The position numbers and the translations under genes were made by a program. A stretch of 64,000 bases of DNA from NCBI GenBank assembly GCA_027574665.1, contig CM050652.1:7420589-7484588 (forward strand). The letters run 5' to 3'. This DNA is from Rhynochetos jubatus. Taxonomy: Eukaryota > Chordata > Aves > Eurypygiformes > Rhynochetidae. Position 1 is the stretch's first letter. The number at the start of each line of letters is the position of its first letter. Of this stretch, positions 32,401 through 43,066 are shown piece by piece. Under the pieces are notes generated by a model. That model did no database searches, was not told where the DNA came from, and saw only the letters and a list, made by a program, of their open reading frames with translations.

Positions 32401-35328
32401 GAGAAAAGACCTCTGGGACTCCAGACTAGTCCACGGGCCTCGATTCCTCTCCCAGAACATCAAGACACTCAACGAGATGCTCAGTGGAGATGTTTACTTG
32501 CCAAATTTCCCTCCCTGTGCTCCAGAAAGCAGCCAGACCTACCCAAAACCCACTCTGTCTCCTGAAAGTGCTTTTCCACCTCTCCCCTCCTAACAAATTC
32601 GGAGCCAGAAGTCATACAGGATTTCACATTCCCATGCGGTGGTGCAAACGCTCACCTTCTCTTCAGTTACAGCAGCGATTAGGTCCCTCCCTGGGACAAA
32701 ACCCCAACCTTCTCATGCAGATCTCTGGGTCTGCACATGCATGTTTGGAGACCCCTGTGCTTTGGGGGTTTATATAAACCAACAACCTTCCTCTCCAGCT
32801 CACCGCTACCTTTTCAATGCGCCACGAAAGCACGTGTGCTTCTGGAACCACAAACGGGTTTCATCACGACAGTCGTGTCTACGGTCCCTACGCCAGGAAG
32901 CTTAAACATTACCTGGTCAGGAGTCACGCACCGCGGGAGAAGACACGACACGTACAGGGGCGTAGCAAACCCGATGGGCCATGGGGAGGAAAAGGCACTG
33001 AGAGCGGGATGGAAGGGAGAGAACATGGGGAGAGCAGGTGGAAAACACCACAGCAGGTCCCAGAGCCAGAGGTCCCAGAGCCGAGGGCACTACTGCTCCA
33101 CACAGCATGTTTCAGGTCCATTTTCACTGGAAATGGTGCTCCTGGCTGTTCAGGCTCCTGAATGTCCAGAGACAGCTGATGGAGACGGGAGCCCTGGCTG
33201 AACCCCAGCTGCGGTGCCCTCCTCAGCACACCTCCGCCTCCCAGAACGGGAGGGACAGCAGACAAGGCCACCAAGTGCCGCACCCCGTCTGAACACCTTC
33301 CTCCTGGGCTTTGCAGCGCCTCTTCCTCCCGCTGGTTTTACCCTTGCCACGCTCAAAGGCCAAGTTTGGGTTGCTGGCACAGCTGAAAACAAGAGGTACC
33401 CAGGTTGGGAAGGAGCTGCCACCTCTGGCGGCTCATTTTGGTGAAGACACAGAGTATTTAACCTTTCCCCTGCCCCTCACACACCCCCTTTTGGGAACAG
33501 CCCGCTCGCAGACAGGTCAGCCAACTGCGCAGGCCACATAATGCTGTTGCAGAGACTGCAGCAAGGTTCAGGCTGCCCAGAAGCTTTTCCAAAGCATCTC
33601 CCTGCAGACCCGAGGGATGGCACAATCTCCTGCTTATCTAAGACACAATAAACTGCGTGTGGTTCTCGCTGAAGCCATCTCACAGAGACCGGGGAGGCGG
33701 CCTGGCCTGGCAGCCTCCACTCCGCCTGCGCCATCGGGGTCTGAGAAGCAGCCGAACACCCAAGTCACTCAGTGGGGCAGTCGGGATCTCCCGTCTGCCT
33801 GCATTTTGAAGAAACCTTCACTTCTACAGTTGCTGTGCTGGTTTTATTCCATTGTGTCCCAAACCAGGCAGCACCCAAGGCGGATTCGGAGCCGTAGGAG
33901 TGGAGCTCTGCCACAGGCACTTCTGAACGTGTCTTTATGCTGTAAGGAGGTGAGTGCTGGTGTTGCCGCTGCAGCACTCCACGCTGGCTCCTACGCCAAG
34001 CTCTGAAGAAAAACCTGCTGCATTTCACCTTCTGCTGCTTCCTCTCCTTCCTGAGGCCACACGAGAGGACTCAGTGAAGGCAGAGTTTTCCCACTGTTAC
34101 GCAGAAATAACTCCCCTTCCAATATACCGATACAACCAACATACACCCATCTCTAATAACCCAATCCCTAAAAGCAACTACAGGAGGAAACTGGGTATTA
34201 CACTCTCTATTACGCAGGGTGAATTTTAAATAGAGAGGATGAGGATGCTCGCCTTTTCCAGGCCGGGAAGTCGGAGCCGGGGGTGAGCTGGCAAAAGGCA
34301 GCCAGCCCCTGCTGCAGGGCTCCCTACGCAGAGAGGGGGAAAAGTGACTGTCCTACCCCAATCTCCGAAGCCAGACATTCAAACAGAATCAGGTAAATCT
34401 GTTCCTATCAGACTCTGCCATTTACTTTACCCACACGCCTTTCTTGCTCCAGCCCAGCTCAGTCGTATTTTTGACCAAAGCTCTTTGCATCAGGACCATC
34501 GTAGCTGGATTTAAAACCCAAACAGCCTCTCCTTACTCACTCGCTCTTTACAACCAGGGTGCTGTTCCCAGCATTTATTTCCAATCTGTGTTCCTACTCG
34601 CACCTTTGTTTTACGGCAGCTGGAGTCAATTCCTGTCCATCAGTCTTCATGTTTTCAATGTACGTGATGACTCCTACACCCTGCTTGATCACTTTGCCAA
34701 CCAACTGTAATTCAGAGTAACCTGTCAGCGTTCCTCTCTCACCGAGAATCAGCAGCATTTAAGGTGTTTTTTATTATTTTCTAAAGCAACGTTTAGGGCA
34801 GCAGCTTTAAAAACGCTGCCAGCGAGCGGTCACGGAATCACTAAGGTTGGGAAACACCGACCATCTAGTCCAGCCATCATTTAACTGTTGGAAACACGGC
34901 ACAGACCAACGCGAACGCTCCTTTCTGCTCCAGTTTCCTCTGATCTATCACAAACCTGGCAGCGCCGGCATTTCCAGCTCATTTCCCCCTCGCAAACCCA
35001 ACGTTTTCCTGGCTTTCCCGCTGCTGCGCTACGGGACCAGCCCGTGTCTCCCGAAGGCTGAGGCTCGCTGTGCAATCCGAAGTCTCCGAGGCCCCCTCGG
35101 AGCCCACACGAGCGCGCAGGGTGCGACGGAGCTCGCTGGGGCCGGGGGAAGCAGCGCCCTGACCCCAACGGGGCCAAGGGCCCGCTCCCCGCCGCCTTCC
35201 CCCCCGCCCCCGCCCGCCCGCGTCAGAAAGGATACGGGAGCAGGGGCTGCCCCCAGCCGCGGGGAGAGGTGCCGGAGGATGGCGTCCAGCCGAGACGCAG
35301 GCCCCGACCGCTTCCCGAGCTGCTCCAT
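23380..35328 (-). CDS. PHYH: PHYH, phytanoyl-CoA 2-hydroxylase (peroxisomal)
   Basis: Iron(II)- and 2-oxoglutarate-dependent dioxygenase that hydroxylates phytanoyl-CoA at carbon 2, the first step of peroxisomal alpha-oxidation. Nine coding exons join with consistent phase into 341 codons plus TAG (human 338 aa). The N-terminus has a PTS2 peroxisomal signal, RLDAILRHL at residues 13-21 (R-L-x5-H-L). The iron ligands are H179 and D181 in MHQDLHYF (exon 6) and H268 in LLIHGSG (exon 7). The 2-oxoglutarate-binding arginine is R279 in GFRK. The C-terminus is [13 protein letters not shown]. All introns are GT-AG. The promoter is in a CpG island. The gene runs towards MCM10. No key residue is missing, so it should be functional. 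Confidence 0.97.
24148..24551 (+). mobile_element. CR1 LINE 3' part
   Basis: Contains GAGCAGCTGGGGGTGTTCAG, TTTAGATTGGATATTAGGG, CATTGGAACAGGCTGCC and GGTTGGACTTGATGATCTTA, and ends CTATGATTCTGTG. About 400 bp, in PHYH intron 8, opposite to the gene. Confidence 0.93.
25611..25742 (-). CDS. PHYH: PHYH exon 8 (residues 281-324)
   Basis: Acceptor ACGCAG, donor GTGAGA. Encodes [36 protein letters not shown] and NATSVELR. Confidence 0.96.
27151..27300 (-). CDS. PHYH: PHYH exon 7 (residues 231-280, third iron ligand)
   Basis: Acceptor TTGTAG, donor GTAGGA; both ends on codon boundaries. Encodes [20 protein letters not shown] and INKTSGFRK, with H268 and the 2-oxoglutarate arginine R279. Confidence 0.97.
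28067..28248 (-). CDS. PHYH: PHYH exon 6 (residues 170-230, iron-binding H-x-D)
   Basis: Acceptor TTGCAG, donor GTAGAG. Encodes [40 protein letters not shown] and [13 protein letters not shown]. Carries H179 and D181. A decayed copy lies at 20732-20889. Confidence 0.97.
28921..28969 (+). mobile_element. CR1 3' tail remnant
   Basis: GTTGGACTTGATGATCTTGT and AAAGATTCTATGATCC are the last 49 bp of a CR1, lying just before the larger copy at 29028. Confidence 0.8.
29028..29495 (+). mobile_element. CR1 LINE 3' part (young)
   Basis: Starts CCGGTTGGAGTGAGTTCAG and contains GCTTGTTCAGCCTGGAGAAG, AGATTTAGATTGGATATCAG, CAACCTGGTCTAGTGGAGG and a degenerate terminal CTGTGAGTCTATGATT. Little diverged from the other young copies. 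Confidence 0.95.
30535..30616 (-). CDS. PHYH: PHYH exon 5 (residues 143-170)
   Basis: Acceptor CTGTAG, donor GTAAGG. Encodes [27 protein letters not shown] and the first base of the next codon. Confidence 0.97.
31220..31385 (-). CDS. PHYH: PHYH exon 4 (residues 87-142)
   Basis: Acceptor TTGCAG, donor GTAAAC. Encodes [20 protein letters not shown] and [19 protein letters not shown], nearly identical to human at the end. Confidence 0.97.
31504..31614 (-). CDS. PHYH: PHYH exon 3 (residues 50-87)
   Basis: Acceptor TCGCAG, donor GTACGG. Encodes [20 protein letters not shown] and [10 protein letters not shown], as in human. Confidence 0.96.
32121..32176 (-). CDS. PHYH: PHYH exon 2 (residues 32-50)
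   Basis: A 56-bp exon with acceptor ATCCCAG and donor GTGAGC. Encodes [18 protein letters not shown], ending with two bases that form R with exon 3. Poorly conserved, but phase and splice sites fit. Confidence 0.85.
34834..34882 (-). mobile_element. Possible CR1 3' end remnant
   Basis: CGGAATCACTAAGGTTGGG and ACCATCTAGTCCAGCCATCA resemble a reverse-oriented CR1 tail. Short and diverged. Confidence 0.45.
35236..35328 (-). CDS. PHYH: PHYH exon 1 (residues 1-31, PTS2 signal)
   Basis: The ATG at 35328-35326 starts [20 protein letters not shown], sharing MEQL with human. The first available donor, GTATCC at 35235, ends the exon in phase 0, which fits exon 2. The sequence is very GC-rich. Confidence 0.88.
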
Positions 35329-35657
35329 CGTGCCTTGGGGACGCCGGAGCGCTGGGTCCCAGCCTGACCCCACGGACGCTGCCGGGGAGGAGTGAGGGCC
35401 CGCCGCCACCCGCCACCTCCGCCTCGGCGCAGCCGCGCACGCTCGGAGCGGGGCCGGCAGCCGCGCACGCTCAGAGCGGCGGCCGAAGCGGCCGGGTTCG
35501 CGGCGGGAGGGGGGGCGAAGCTGGCGTGGGGGCACTTCAGCGCTTCCTCACGCTCATCCTCCCTTCCCGTCCCTTCTCCGCCAGCAGTTCCTGAGCTGCA
35601 GGGATTTCACCGGCCCCCGCGGGTACTGCACCTCCCGTCTCTAAGGAGACCACCCGA

Positions 35658-36035
35658 GCTCGCCTCATGCCCGGGCCGTGGAGCAGCCCGGGAGCAGCTC
35701 GCCTCATGCCCGGGCCGTGGAGCAGCCCGGGAGCAGCTCGCCTCATGCCCGGGCCGTGGAGCAGCCCGGGAGCAGCTCGCCTCATGCCCGGGCCGTGGAG
35801 CAGCCCGGGAGCAGCTCGCCTCATGCCCGGGCCGTGGAGCAGCCCGGGAGCAGCTCGCCTCATGCCCGGGCCGTGGAGCAGCCCGGGAGCAGCTCGCCTC
35901 ATGCCCGGGCCGTGAAGCAGCCCCGGAGCAGCTCGCCTCATGCCCGGGCTGTGGAGCAGCCCGGGAGCAGCTCGCCTCATCCATCGCCCGTGGAGCAGCC
36001 CGGGAGCAGCTCGCCTCATCCATCGCCCGTGGAGC
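35658..36035. repeat. 39-bp GC-rich minisatellite, nine full units and a partial tenth
   Basis: Units start at 35658, 35697, 35736, 35775, 35814, 35853, 35892, 35931 and 35970, with a partial unit at 36009. Each begins GCTCGCCTCATGCCCGGG or a variant and ends GGAGCAGCCCGGGAGCA. Units 7 and 8 carry single changes; units 9 and 10 share CATCCATCGCCCG. Because 39 bp is 13 codons and no unit contains a stop in several frames, long spurious open frames appear on both strands. It lies about 330 bp upstream of the PHYH start codon. Confidence 0.97.
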
Positions 36036-37176
36036 GATCCTCACGGCCCCGCAGCCACCCCGGGGCGGTGGCGGGTGTTGCCCAAGTACCGCATTTGCAG
36101 GGGTTTGGGCTGCGTCAGACCCGCATCTGGGGGCTGGGGTGGCCTTTGTGTCCAACCCTGGGGCAGCTCCCGTGCTTCTCGGAAGCCAGAGGAGCTCTGT
36201 GGGGCCTGGGGAGGTGGGAAAAAAGCCCACAGGGGGGAAGACCTGGGGTAAAGGGGAGAAGCATAAAAAATGAGCAGCTGAAAACAGGTTGCAAAAAATA
36301 AGGTGGAGAGGCTTGGTGTTCCCCTGAAGCTGGGAGATGCTTAAGAGGGGCATAATTCAATATACAGTGTCCTTCGCACACTCTCATCAGCCTTCATTAA
36401 CGCGGTGAGTGCACCAACTGACACATTCGAGGAGAATTCCAGACTCAAGGGCTGCAGCCAGCCCCGCAGGAAGACCTGCAGCACAGGTCAGAAGGTGGGT
36501 TGTGTCACCTTTGTACGTGTCCCCCGTTGCCAGCGCCCTGCAGAGCGAAGTGGACCTCAGCCCCTCCCTGTGTTACAGTCCAGTCTCGCACCCAGTGTGA
36601 CACTCAGCCCATCCCTCAAGCTCCACGGCTGCCGAAGGGTGGGGTATCTCCTGCTGGAATTTGCTGTCCTTCCCTTTTCTCGGGGTGAGGAGGATTCATC
36701 TCTGGCCAGGGTGGAGCGAAGCACTGCAGGGAGATGGGGACAGAAGTAAGAGCTCTGAGGAGGATGAAGTTGGGAGGAAGGCAGCGTGCTGCCAGCTCCA
36801 GGTCCAGCCTTGCAGGCTGTTCTCCCACCTATTCTCCCAAGAGATGGAGAAGCTGGAGATGTGGGTGAGGGAGCAGGGAGAGTAGAGGGAAGGGGTAAAC
36901 CGAGGGCAGCCAGCGCAGTCACAAACACTGTAATAAGTGGGATCACAGCATCAGGGCTGGAAGGAAATTATGCTAAGAATGTGCATTATTTCGCCAACCC
37001 AACTTACGCAAATAGGTCTTCACAGCTGCCCAGTTTGATCATAAACACCTTCTGCGTGAGAAGGGCTCCCAGAGATGCACCATCGAGACTAAGTGCCCTG
37101 GTTGCTCCAGGCGGTCTCATGATGGTGGGGTGTGCACCAAGCGCCTGCATCACAGCTGCCTCGTGAAGCTTAACTT
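36036..37176. other. Intergenic sequence, nothing recognised
   Basis: The edge of the CpG island, followed by unique-looking sequence. Several short open frames, none resembling a known family. Confidence 0.45.
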
Positions 37177-37801
37177 GGCGTGCGCTCACAGCCCAGAAAG
37201 CCAGCCATATCCTGGGCTGTGTCCAGAGCAGCGTGGCCAGCAGGGCAAGGGAGGGGATTCTCCCCCTCTACTCTGCCCTTGTGAGACCCCACCTGGAGTG
37301 CTGTGTCCAGCTGCAGAGCCCCCAACATCAGAAGGATATTGACAGGTTGGAGCGAGTCCAGAGGAGGCCACGAAGACGCTCAGAGGGCTGGAGCCCCTCT
37401 GCTATGGGGACAGGCTGGGAGAGTTGGGCTTGTTCAGCCTGGAGAAGGCTCCAGGGAGACCTTATAGCACCTTCCAGTACCTTAAGGGGCTACAAGGAAG
37501 CTGGGGGGGACTTTTCACAAGGGCCTGTAGTGACAGGACAAGGGGTAACGGGTTTAAACTGAAAGCGGGGAGATTTAGATTGGATATCAGGAAGAAATTC
37601 TTCCCGTAGGGGGTGGTGAAGCACTGGCACAGGTTGCCCAGAGAAGCTGTGGGTGCCCCATCCCTGGGAGTGTCCAAGGCCAGGCTGGATGAGGCTTGGA
37701 GCAACCTGGTCTAGTGGAGGGTGTCCCTGCCCATGGCAGGGGGGTTGGAACTGGATGATCTTTAAGGTCCCTTCCAACCCTAACTGTTCCCTGATTCTGT
37801 G
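37177..37801 (+). mobile_element. CR1 LINE 3' part, about 625 bp
   Basis: Runs from GCTCACAGCCCAGAAAGCCA through CACCTGGAGTGCTGTGTCCA, GACAGGTTGGAGCGAGTCCA and GATTTAGATTGGATATCAGG to TTCCCTGATTCTGTG. This and 49757-50330 are the longest young copies. Confidence 0.95.
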
Positions 37802-40049
37802 AACTCCATTTTGCAACAGGTTTTGCTGGAACACGAGGTGACACGTCTATGGATCAAACTCAGTTGTCAATACACTAAACTTCACGTTAGTGCCACAGAT
37901 AAACAGAAGCCCAGGCATGGGTAGGAAGTGTTTCTGACCTTAACCTGTATCCTAAAAGTCAATTCCCTTTCAAACTCAGTGCAAAACTCCCGGTGATTCA
38001 GGCAAAGGTGTACCGGTGCAGGTTTTACAAACACCATCTGAGCAGCTGCCTGGACCGCCGTGCATTCCTGTTTGTGGTTTGCACGGTCCCTGGCTCCACG
38101 TAGGTTCGGAGGAGTCAGTCACTCCCTTCGGGGGCTACAACAAAACGCAGGCTGTTCACAAATACGGGACAAACAGGATCAGGAGCCCAAAAAGAACATT
38201 TTGTGTAGCCAGAGGCAAGCGTACAGGCGCCGCAAAGGGATAACGAGCAGCAGCAGTGACAGCACCCAGTGCTGCCAACGAAATCAGACCTTTGACCCCT
38301 GAGCTATAGGAAAACGTTCATTGATAGGTAAACAGAAAGTTAATAAAAGTCCCTCAAATCCAATTCAAGTGAGGGGGAAGGGAAAGGGAAAAAAAAGGAG
38401 GTAGAATAAGAGTTTTATTACTGAAGTCCTATTATAACTGCCCTGAAAGGTCTGTTTATAATTCAGACAGACACTGCAATCGCCTTCACAATCCAAACTG
38501 AAACAGGAAGCTCGGTAAACCCTCATCCATTTCAAAATTCAGGTAAAAGTCCCATTGCAAAGTTACAGCGGGACAGCGCTACACGTGGCAGTGCTGCCAC
38601 AGTCTGACGCGTAGGGATTTCTTCCCGTGTGTTTGACGGCATCTTCTGTCTTTCACACGTGAATAAAAATAAACAGAACATGTAGTTAGTGGGTTGCTGA
38701 CCCAATTCGGGAGTTTGAGAACTCAGATGTGTTTGTACATACCCCACACATGCTCACATAGGTATATATGCATTTTCACACAAGAAGAGCCTCAAAAAAA
38801 AAAATCTTTAATACTACAATTATTTCTTTTTGCTCACTGCTTCTGTGGTAACGTTGGTAACGCTACCCCGGTTTCTGACGTAACGTCCATGCCGCTGGAC
38901 CACTCTGCTGTACCACCCCCCAACATGAGCCGGGACACCGCGCCCGCCCTGGAGGGTGGAGGCGACTGCCCTCTATTTGTCCCTCACACCAGTACCGGTC
39001 CCCGGTCAAACAGAAGATGGATCTCGGGTGTTACTGGCCCCGCTGAGGGGTTGCAGCACTGAGAACCACGCAGCGGCACGGCTGCCGGCTGCGGTACAGC
39101 CACGCTCTCGGAAAACAGACGTGGGGACACACGTGAAACACCCCGTCCTTTGCATCTTACTCTGATTTTTATTGAAAAGACTCCCAAATCCAAAACACTC
39201 CTGAGTGAATAATTTGGAAACCCGTGGTTAAGCCTCACTAAAGTGCAGCCTGAATCTCATGAACCTTGGCAAAGAAATGAGGGATTTTTTGTTGTTGTTA
39301 AGAAAACTGATGGTGGCATTCATCTTTTTATTAAATGGCATTTAAGAGGGACTATGTCTCTGCAAAGTATTTTTACAGCGATGTCTGTCAGTTTCCCAAA
39401 TATATTATTTGGAAATATATATTATAGAACATTTTTATACAGCTGTTTTGCATTTGCCTTTTAGTTTTAATGTTTTCTGTTCATTAAATCACAAAACTAA
39501 TAAAACCTAAACGATCGAGATTTCTCCAGCAGTACGGGAACGGTCCTAATGCACAGTGTTATAATTTAATATGCATCTCAACCGACTGTTAAAATCCACA
39601 TTATGATCAGAACTGTAATTCCAAAGATGAGGTCTTCTGAAAACTTAATTTACTGTGGTGGGAAGTGGCAGCTGCTACAACTCAGCAAAATTAGCTTTTT
39701 TAACTCAGATGCCAGAGAAAACAGATGTAGATGAGACAATAACAAGAACACAACAAAATCCACCACCACCAACACGTGGGTTCATTTCTCATCACCAGAA
39801 GATTCAAGAAGGGCTCCTACAGACACATTAGCAGCGAAAGGGAGACGAAGGAAAACGTGGACCCGATGGAGAACAAAATAGGGCGACCTGGTGACAAAGA
39901 ACATGAGAAAGTCAAGGGACTCGGTGTGTTCATGGCCTTGGGCTTTGTGTGCGTGGTCTGCTCTCGGCTCCTCCGTGCCGAGCAACGGGGGCTCAGCCAC
40001 AGACCATCACCCACGCTGCAGAGTGCTGGAGACCGCTGGAGCAAACTGG
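37802..40049. other. Intergenic sequence, nothing recognised
   Basis: Mixed GC, AT-rich around 39260-39640. There is a 17-bp perfect palindrome, CCAAATA-TAT-TATTTGG, at 39396-39412. No exon or RNA gene recognised. Confidence 0.45.
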
Positions 40050-41785
40050 GCGTCTGCAAGTCCATGGGACCACGTGGGATTTATCTGTAGGAGCCAACGT
40101 GACTGCAAAACCGCTCCTCTCCTGTGCCAGGAGAGGTTCCTAATGAATGGAAAAGGGCAAACGTTGTACCTGGCTTCACAATGTGCAAGAGAAAGGATCT
40201 GGGGACTTCAGTTGTAAAAAGATTATGGAGTAAGCCCTCCTGGATTTTCCGTGTCCACGCACACAAGCACAACATGATTGGCAACAGCCAGCACAGTTTT
40301 ACTAAAGGTGAAATGGGCCTGGCCAACCTCCTCGTCTTCTGCGATGGCATGGCTCCATGGGCTAGGGTAGGGCAACGTGCACCTTGGCCTCAGGAAGGTT
40401 TTTGCCTTGTTGGGACAGATGGACTATAACATGGGTGGAAAATCACAGAATCACAAAATGGTTTGGGTTGGAAGTGACCTTAAAGACCATCCAGTGCCAA
40501 CCCCCCTGCCATGGGCAGGGACACCCTCCACTAGACCAGGTTGCTCCATGCCTCATCCAGCCTGGCCTTGAACACTTCCAGGGATGGGGCATCCACAGCT
40601 TCTCTGGGCAACCTGTCCCAGTGCCTCACCACTGTCTCCGGAAAGAATTTCTTCCTGATATCCAATCTAAATCTCCTTGCTTTCAATTTAAACCCCTTGT
40701 CCTGTCACTACAGGCCCTTGTAAAAGTCCCCCCCCAGCTTCCTTGTCAGCCCCTTCAGGCACTGGAAGGTGCTATAAGGTCTCCTCGAAGCCTTTTCTCC
40801 AGGCTGAACAAGCCCAACTCTCCCAGCCTGTCCCCATCCAGAGGGGCTCCAGCCCTCTGAGCATCTCTGCGGCCTCCTCTGGACTTGCTCCAATGCGCTG
40901 AACTGCCAGGCTCCAAGGACTGTGATCAGAGGCACAAAGTGCCATCGGTTACCAGGGCCATCCCTTGGCACTCGGCAGCACAACCCGCGCTGGTTTGTCT
41001 GTGCCTGACCCGGACCAGAGCTTGTGCTTGGGAAGCTGGTGATGACACCAAACTGGGGAAGCAGTTCCCACAGCTGGAAGGCAGGGCAGCCCTTGGAAGG
41101 AAGCATCTCAGCAGGCAGGCTGGCACCTGCAAGCTCGGCAGCGTGCCGTACCTGGCATGGAGTAACCCCGTGCTGCGGGACAGGCCGGGTCCTGCCTACC
41201 TACGGAGCGGCTTTGCAGGAAAGGACTTGACAGACGAGCTGAACGTGAGCGAGCAGCATTAGCTTGCCATGGAAAGGGCTGACCCAATGCCGGGCTGCAC
41301 TGGCAGCAGTACAGCCAGAGCGCCAAGGAAAGTGGTTCTTCCCCTCTATGGGGCAGTTTGCAGGATTACATCTGGACACCATGTCTGGTTTTGGGCTTCC
41401 CAGCACAGACACTGACATCCTGGAGCGAGTTCAGTAGAGAACCACCAAAATGAGGGGGCTGAAGCACATGATGCTTAAGGAAAGGCTGAGAAAATAGCTC
41501 AGCTTGGAGAAGGGAGATCCTACAGCTGCCTGCAAGTACCTACTGGGGGGAGACAGAGGAGACAGCCAAGCTCTTCCTGAAAGTTTACAGCAAAATTAAG
41601 AGACAATAGGCACAAAGTGCAGCAAGAAGAAATCCTGTTGCATGCAAACAGATGCAAAGAGAAAATTCTGAAGGGGGATGGCCAAGCACTGAAACGGGGT
41701 GCAGAGACACTGTGAAATTTCTGTCCTTGAAGATATTCAAAACCTGGCTGCACACAGGCCTGAGCAATCTTGTGTGATCTCAATG
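40050..41785 (+). mobile_element. Old CR1 LINE, split by a younger CR1
   Basis: Two colinear parts of one diverged CR1. The left part (40050-40440) has reverse-transcriptase-region sequence, such as AATGGAAAAGGGCAAACGTT and CAACATGATTGGCAACAGCC. The right part (40898-41785) continues with TGTGATCAGAGGCACAAAGT, GATGACACCAAACTGGGG, CTTTGCAGGAAAGGACTTGA, CATCCTGGAGCGAGTTCAGT and GATATTCAAAACCTGGCTG. Between them sits a reverse-oriented young CR1. The copy is full of changes and encodes nothing intact. Confidence 0.82.
40441..40897 (-). mobile_element. Young CR1 LINE 3' part, nested in the older CR1
   Basis: Starts AATCACAGAATCACAAAATG, then GGTTTGGGTTGGAAGTGACC, and ends CCTCTGGACTTGCTCCAA. Less diverged than the element around it and in the opposite orientation. 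Confidence 0.95.
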
Positions 41786-43066
41786 TTGTCGCTGCTTTGG
41801 ACCAGGAAACTGCAAGACATCTATCTGTTCCAAACGGGATGACTCTGCGAGTTCAGCTGTGGCGGTAGGAGCATCCCCCAGCTGACCTACTGCAGTAAGG
41901 AACGTGCCTCTGAACACGAATCCGGTTTTACCTGAGAAAGGTCAGGACCATTTTTCTGTTGCTACTGTTTCCCCCTCTCTGAAGGTTGGAGATGTGGGGC
42001 AACGGCTTTTTCATGCCTTAAAAAAACACAACAGAAAGCGTGTCAGCATCGCAAGCAAAAAAGCCAAACCAGCACTGGTTGGAGTATCACCATCATCAGC
42101 TTAATTTTGTCTCGGGTGACCGAAGGAAAGACGTAGTGTCGTGGTCTGGAGATGGGGCAGGCGATGAGCTACAGACCTGGAGCCAGGGTCCGGAGCAGCA
42201 GAGCTGAAGCCTGAACTGAGCAGAGCAAGCCTGACTAAAGCCAGTTTAGACACACTGGGAGGAAGCCCTCCCTGCGGAGGACACACGGCGTGTCGCGATG
42301 CAAGCTGAACGGCATTGCTTTCCTTCCACGCACGCACAGTCCTGTCTCCAGTGGATTTGAAATGGGGCAGTTTGCTTTGGGCAACCCCTGCCCATCTACC
42401 CAGGCACTGCCGCCTGGCTTCTCTCTGGCATGAAAGGGGGTCAGATGGCAGCTGTCCCCAGCTCCTGTGCCGGGGGTGCCACCTGCTCCTGGAGACACAG
42501 ATGCCTTAGGAAGTACCGGAGACAGCCAGATCCATCACAGCCTGCTCTGAGCTTGGAAACAACCAAGCTCTTCCCCCACTGACCTCAGCAGCTCACAAGC
42601 TGACATACACACATCTCCTTCACAGATGTTGCTCCTGCTGAGGTCCTACAGCTCCCCAAAGGGATCCCCTTCTCCCTCATGGAAGCCTGGGAAAAACACC
42701 TCCCCGAAGGCTGAATAAGAGGGTATTTTATTACTTTTCCCCTCTTGGAGCACCAGCTGCAGAGGTTGCCCACCACATCTTGTGGTCAGGCTGCAGACGG
42801 ACACTGACGGCGGCTCCTCCCAGGCGTTCAGCGAAAACTCAGCAAACCAGTACGTGCTGGCCATCACGCCCAGCCGTTCCCCCGCTGTCCCTCGGGCTCG
42901 CTGCCCCCTCTCTGCAGCAGTCACGCTCATTTTCTTATGTCTTAAGTAGAAAAGGGTCAGTCCTAAATTTCTAGCAAAACATGAAATCTAAATAATACCT
43001 TAAAAAAATTATCTGTCTTTATATACTGCCATGGATAATTTTGAGTGTTATTTTTCCCTGATGCAG
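41786..43066. other. Intergenic sequence with one coding-like frame
   Basis: A frame at 41904-42104 (+) ends in GQRLFHALKKHNRKRVSIAS and a stop, preceded by a good pyrimidine tract and CTGAAG at 41984. No family is recognised and no compatible partner exon was found. The rest shows nothing. Confidence 0.35.

Larger units (their letters stand above)
23434..35235 (-). other. PHYH introns (non-coding content)
   Basis: Apart from CR1 fragments at 24148-24551, 28921-28969, 29028-29495 and possibly 34834-34882, and an AT-rich spacer at 28975-29027, I recognise nothing between the exons. Intron 1 (32177-35235) and intron 8 (23434-25610) are the largest. Confidence 0.55.
34950..36260. promoter_or_regulatory. 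CpG island over the PHYH promoter and exon 1
   Basis: Dense CG dinucleotides and high GC from about 34950 to 36260, covering the PHYH start codon (35328) and the minisatellite at 35658. No TATA box is evident. It is typical of a housekeeping promoter and is the only long CpG-rich block in the window. The boundaries are judged by eye. Confidence 0.7.

Noticed and set aside
39396-39412. Perfect 17-bp palindrome CCAAATA-TAT-TATTTGG
   Set aside because: AT-rich and in an AT-rich stretch, so chance is enough. No neighbouring feature suggests a function.
39776-40090. A 104-codon + strand frame
   Set aside because: Its end runs into the old CR1 at about 40050 and nothing in it is recognised.
41904-42104. 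A + strand frame with protein-like ending (GQRLFHALKKHNRKRVSIAS) after a good pyrimidine tract
   Set aside because: No recognised family, no donor or partner exon in compatible phase, and it is only 66 codons. It lies just beyond an old CR1.
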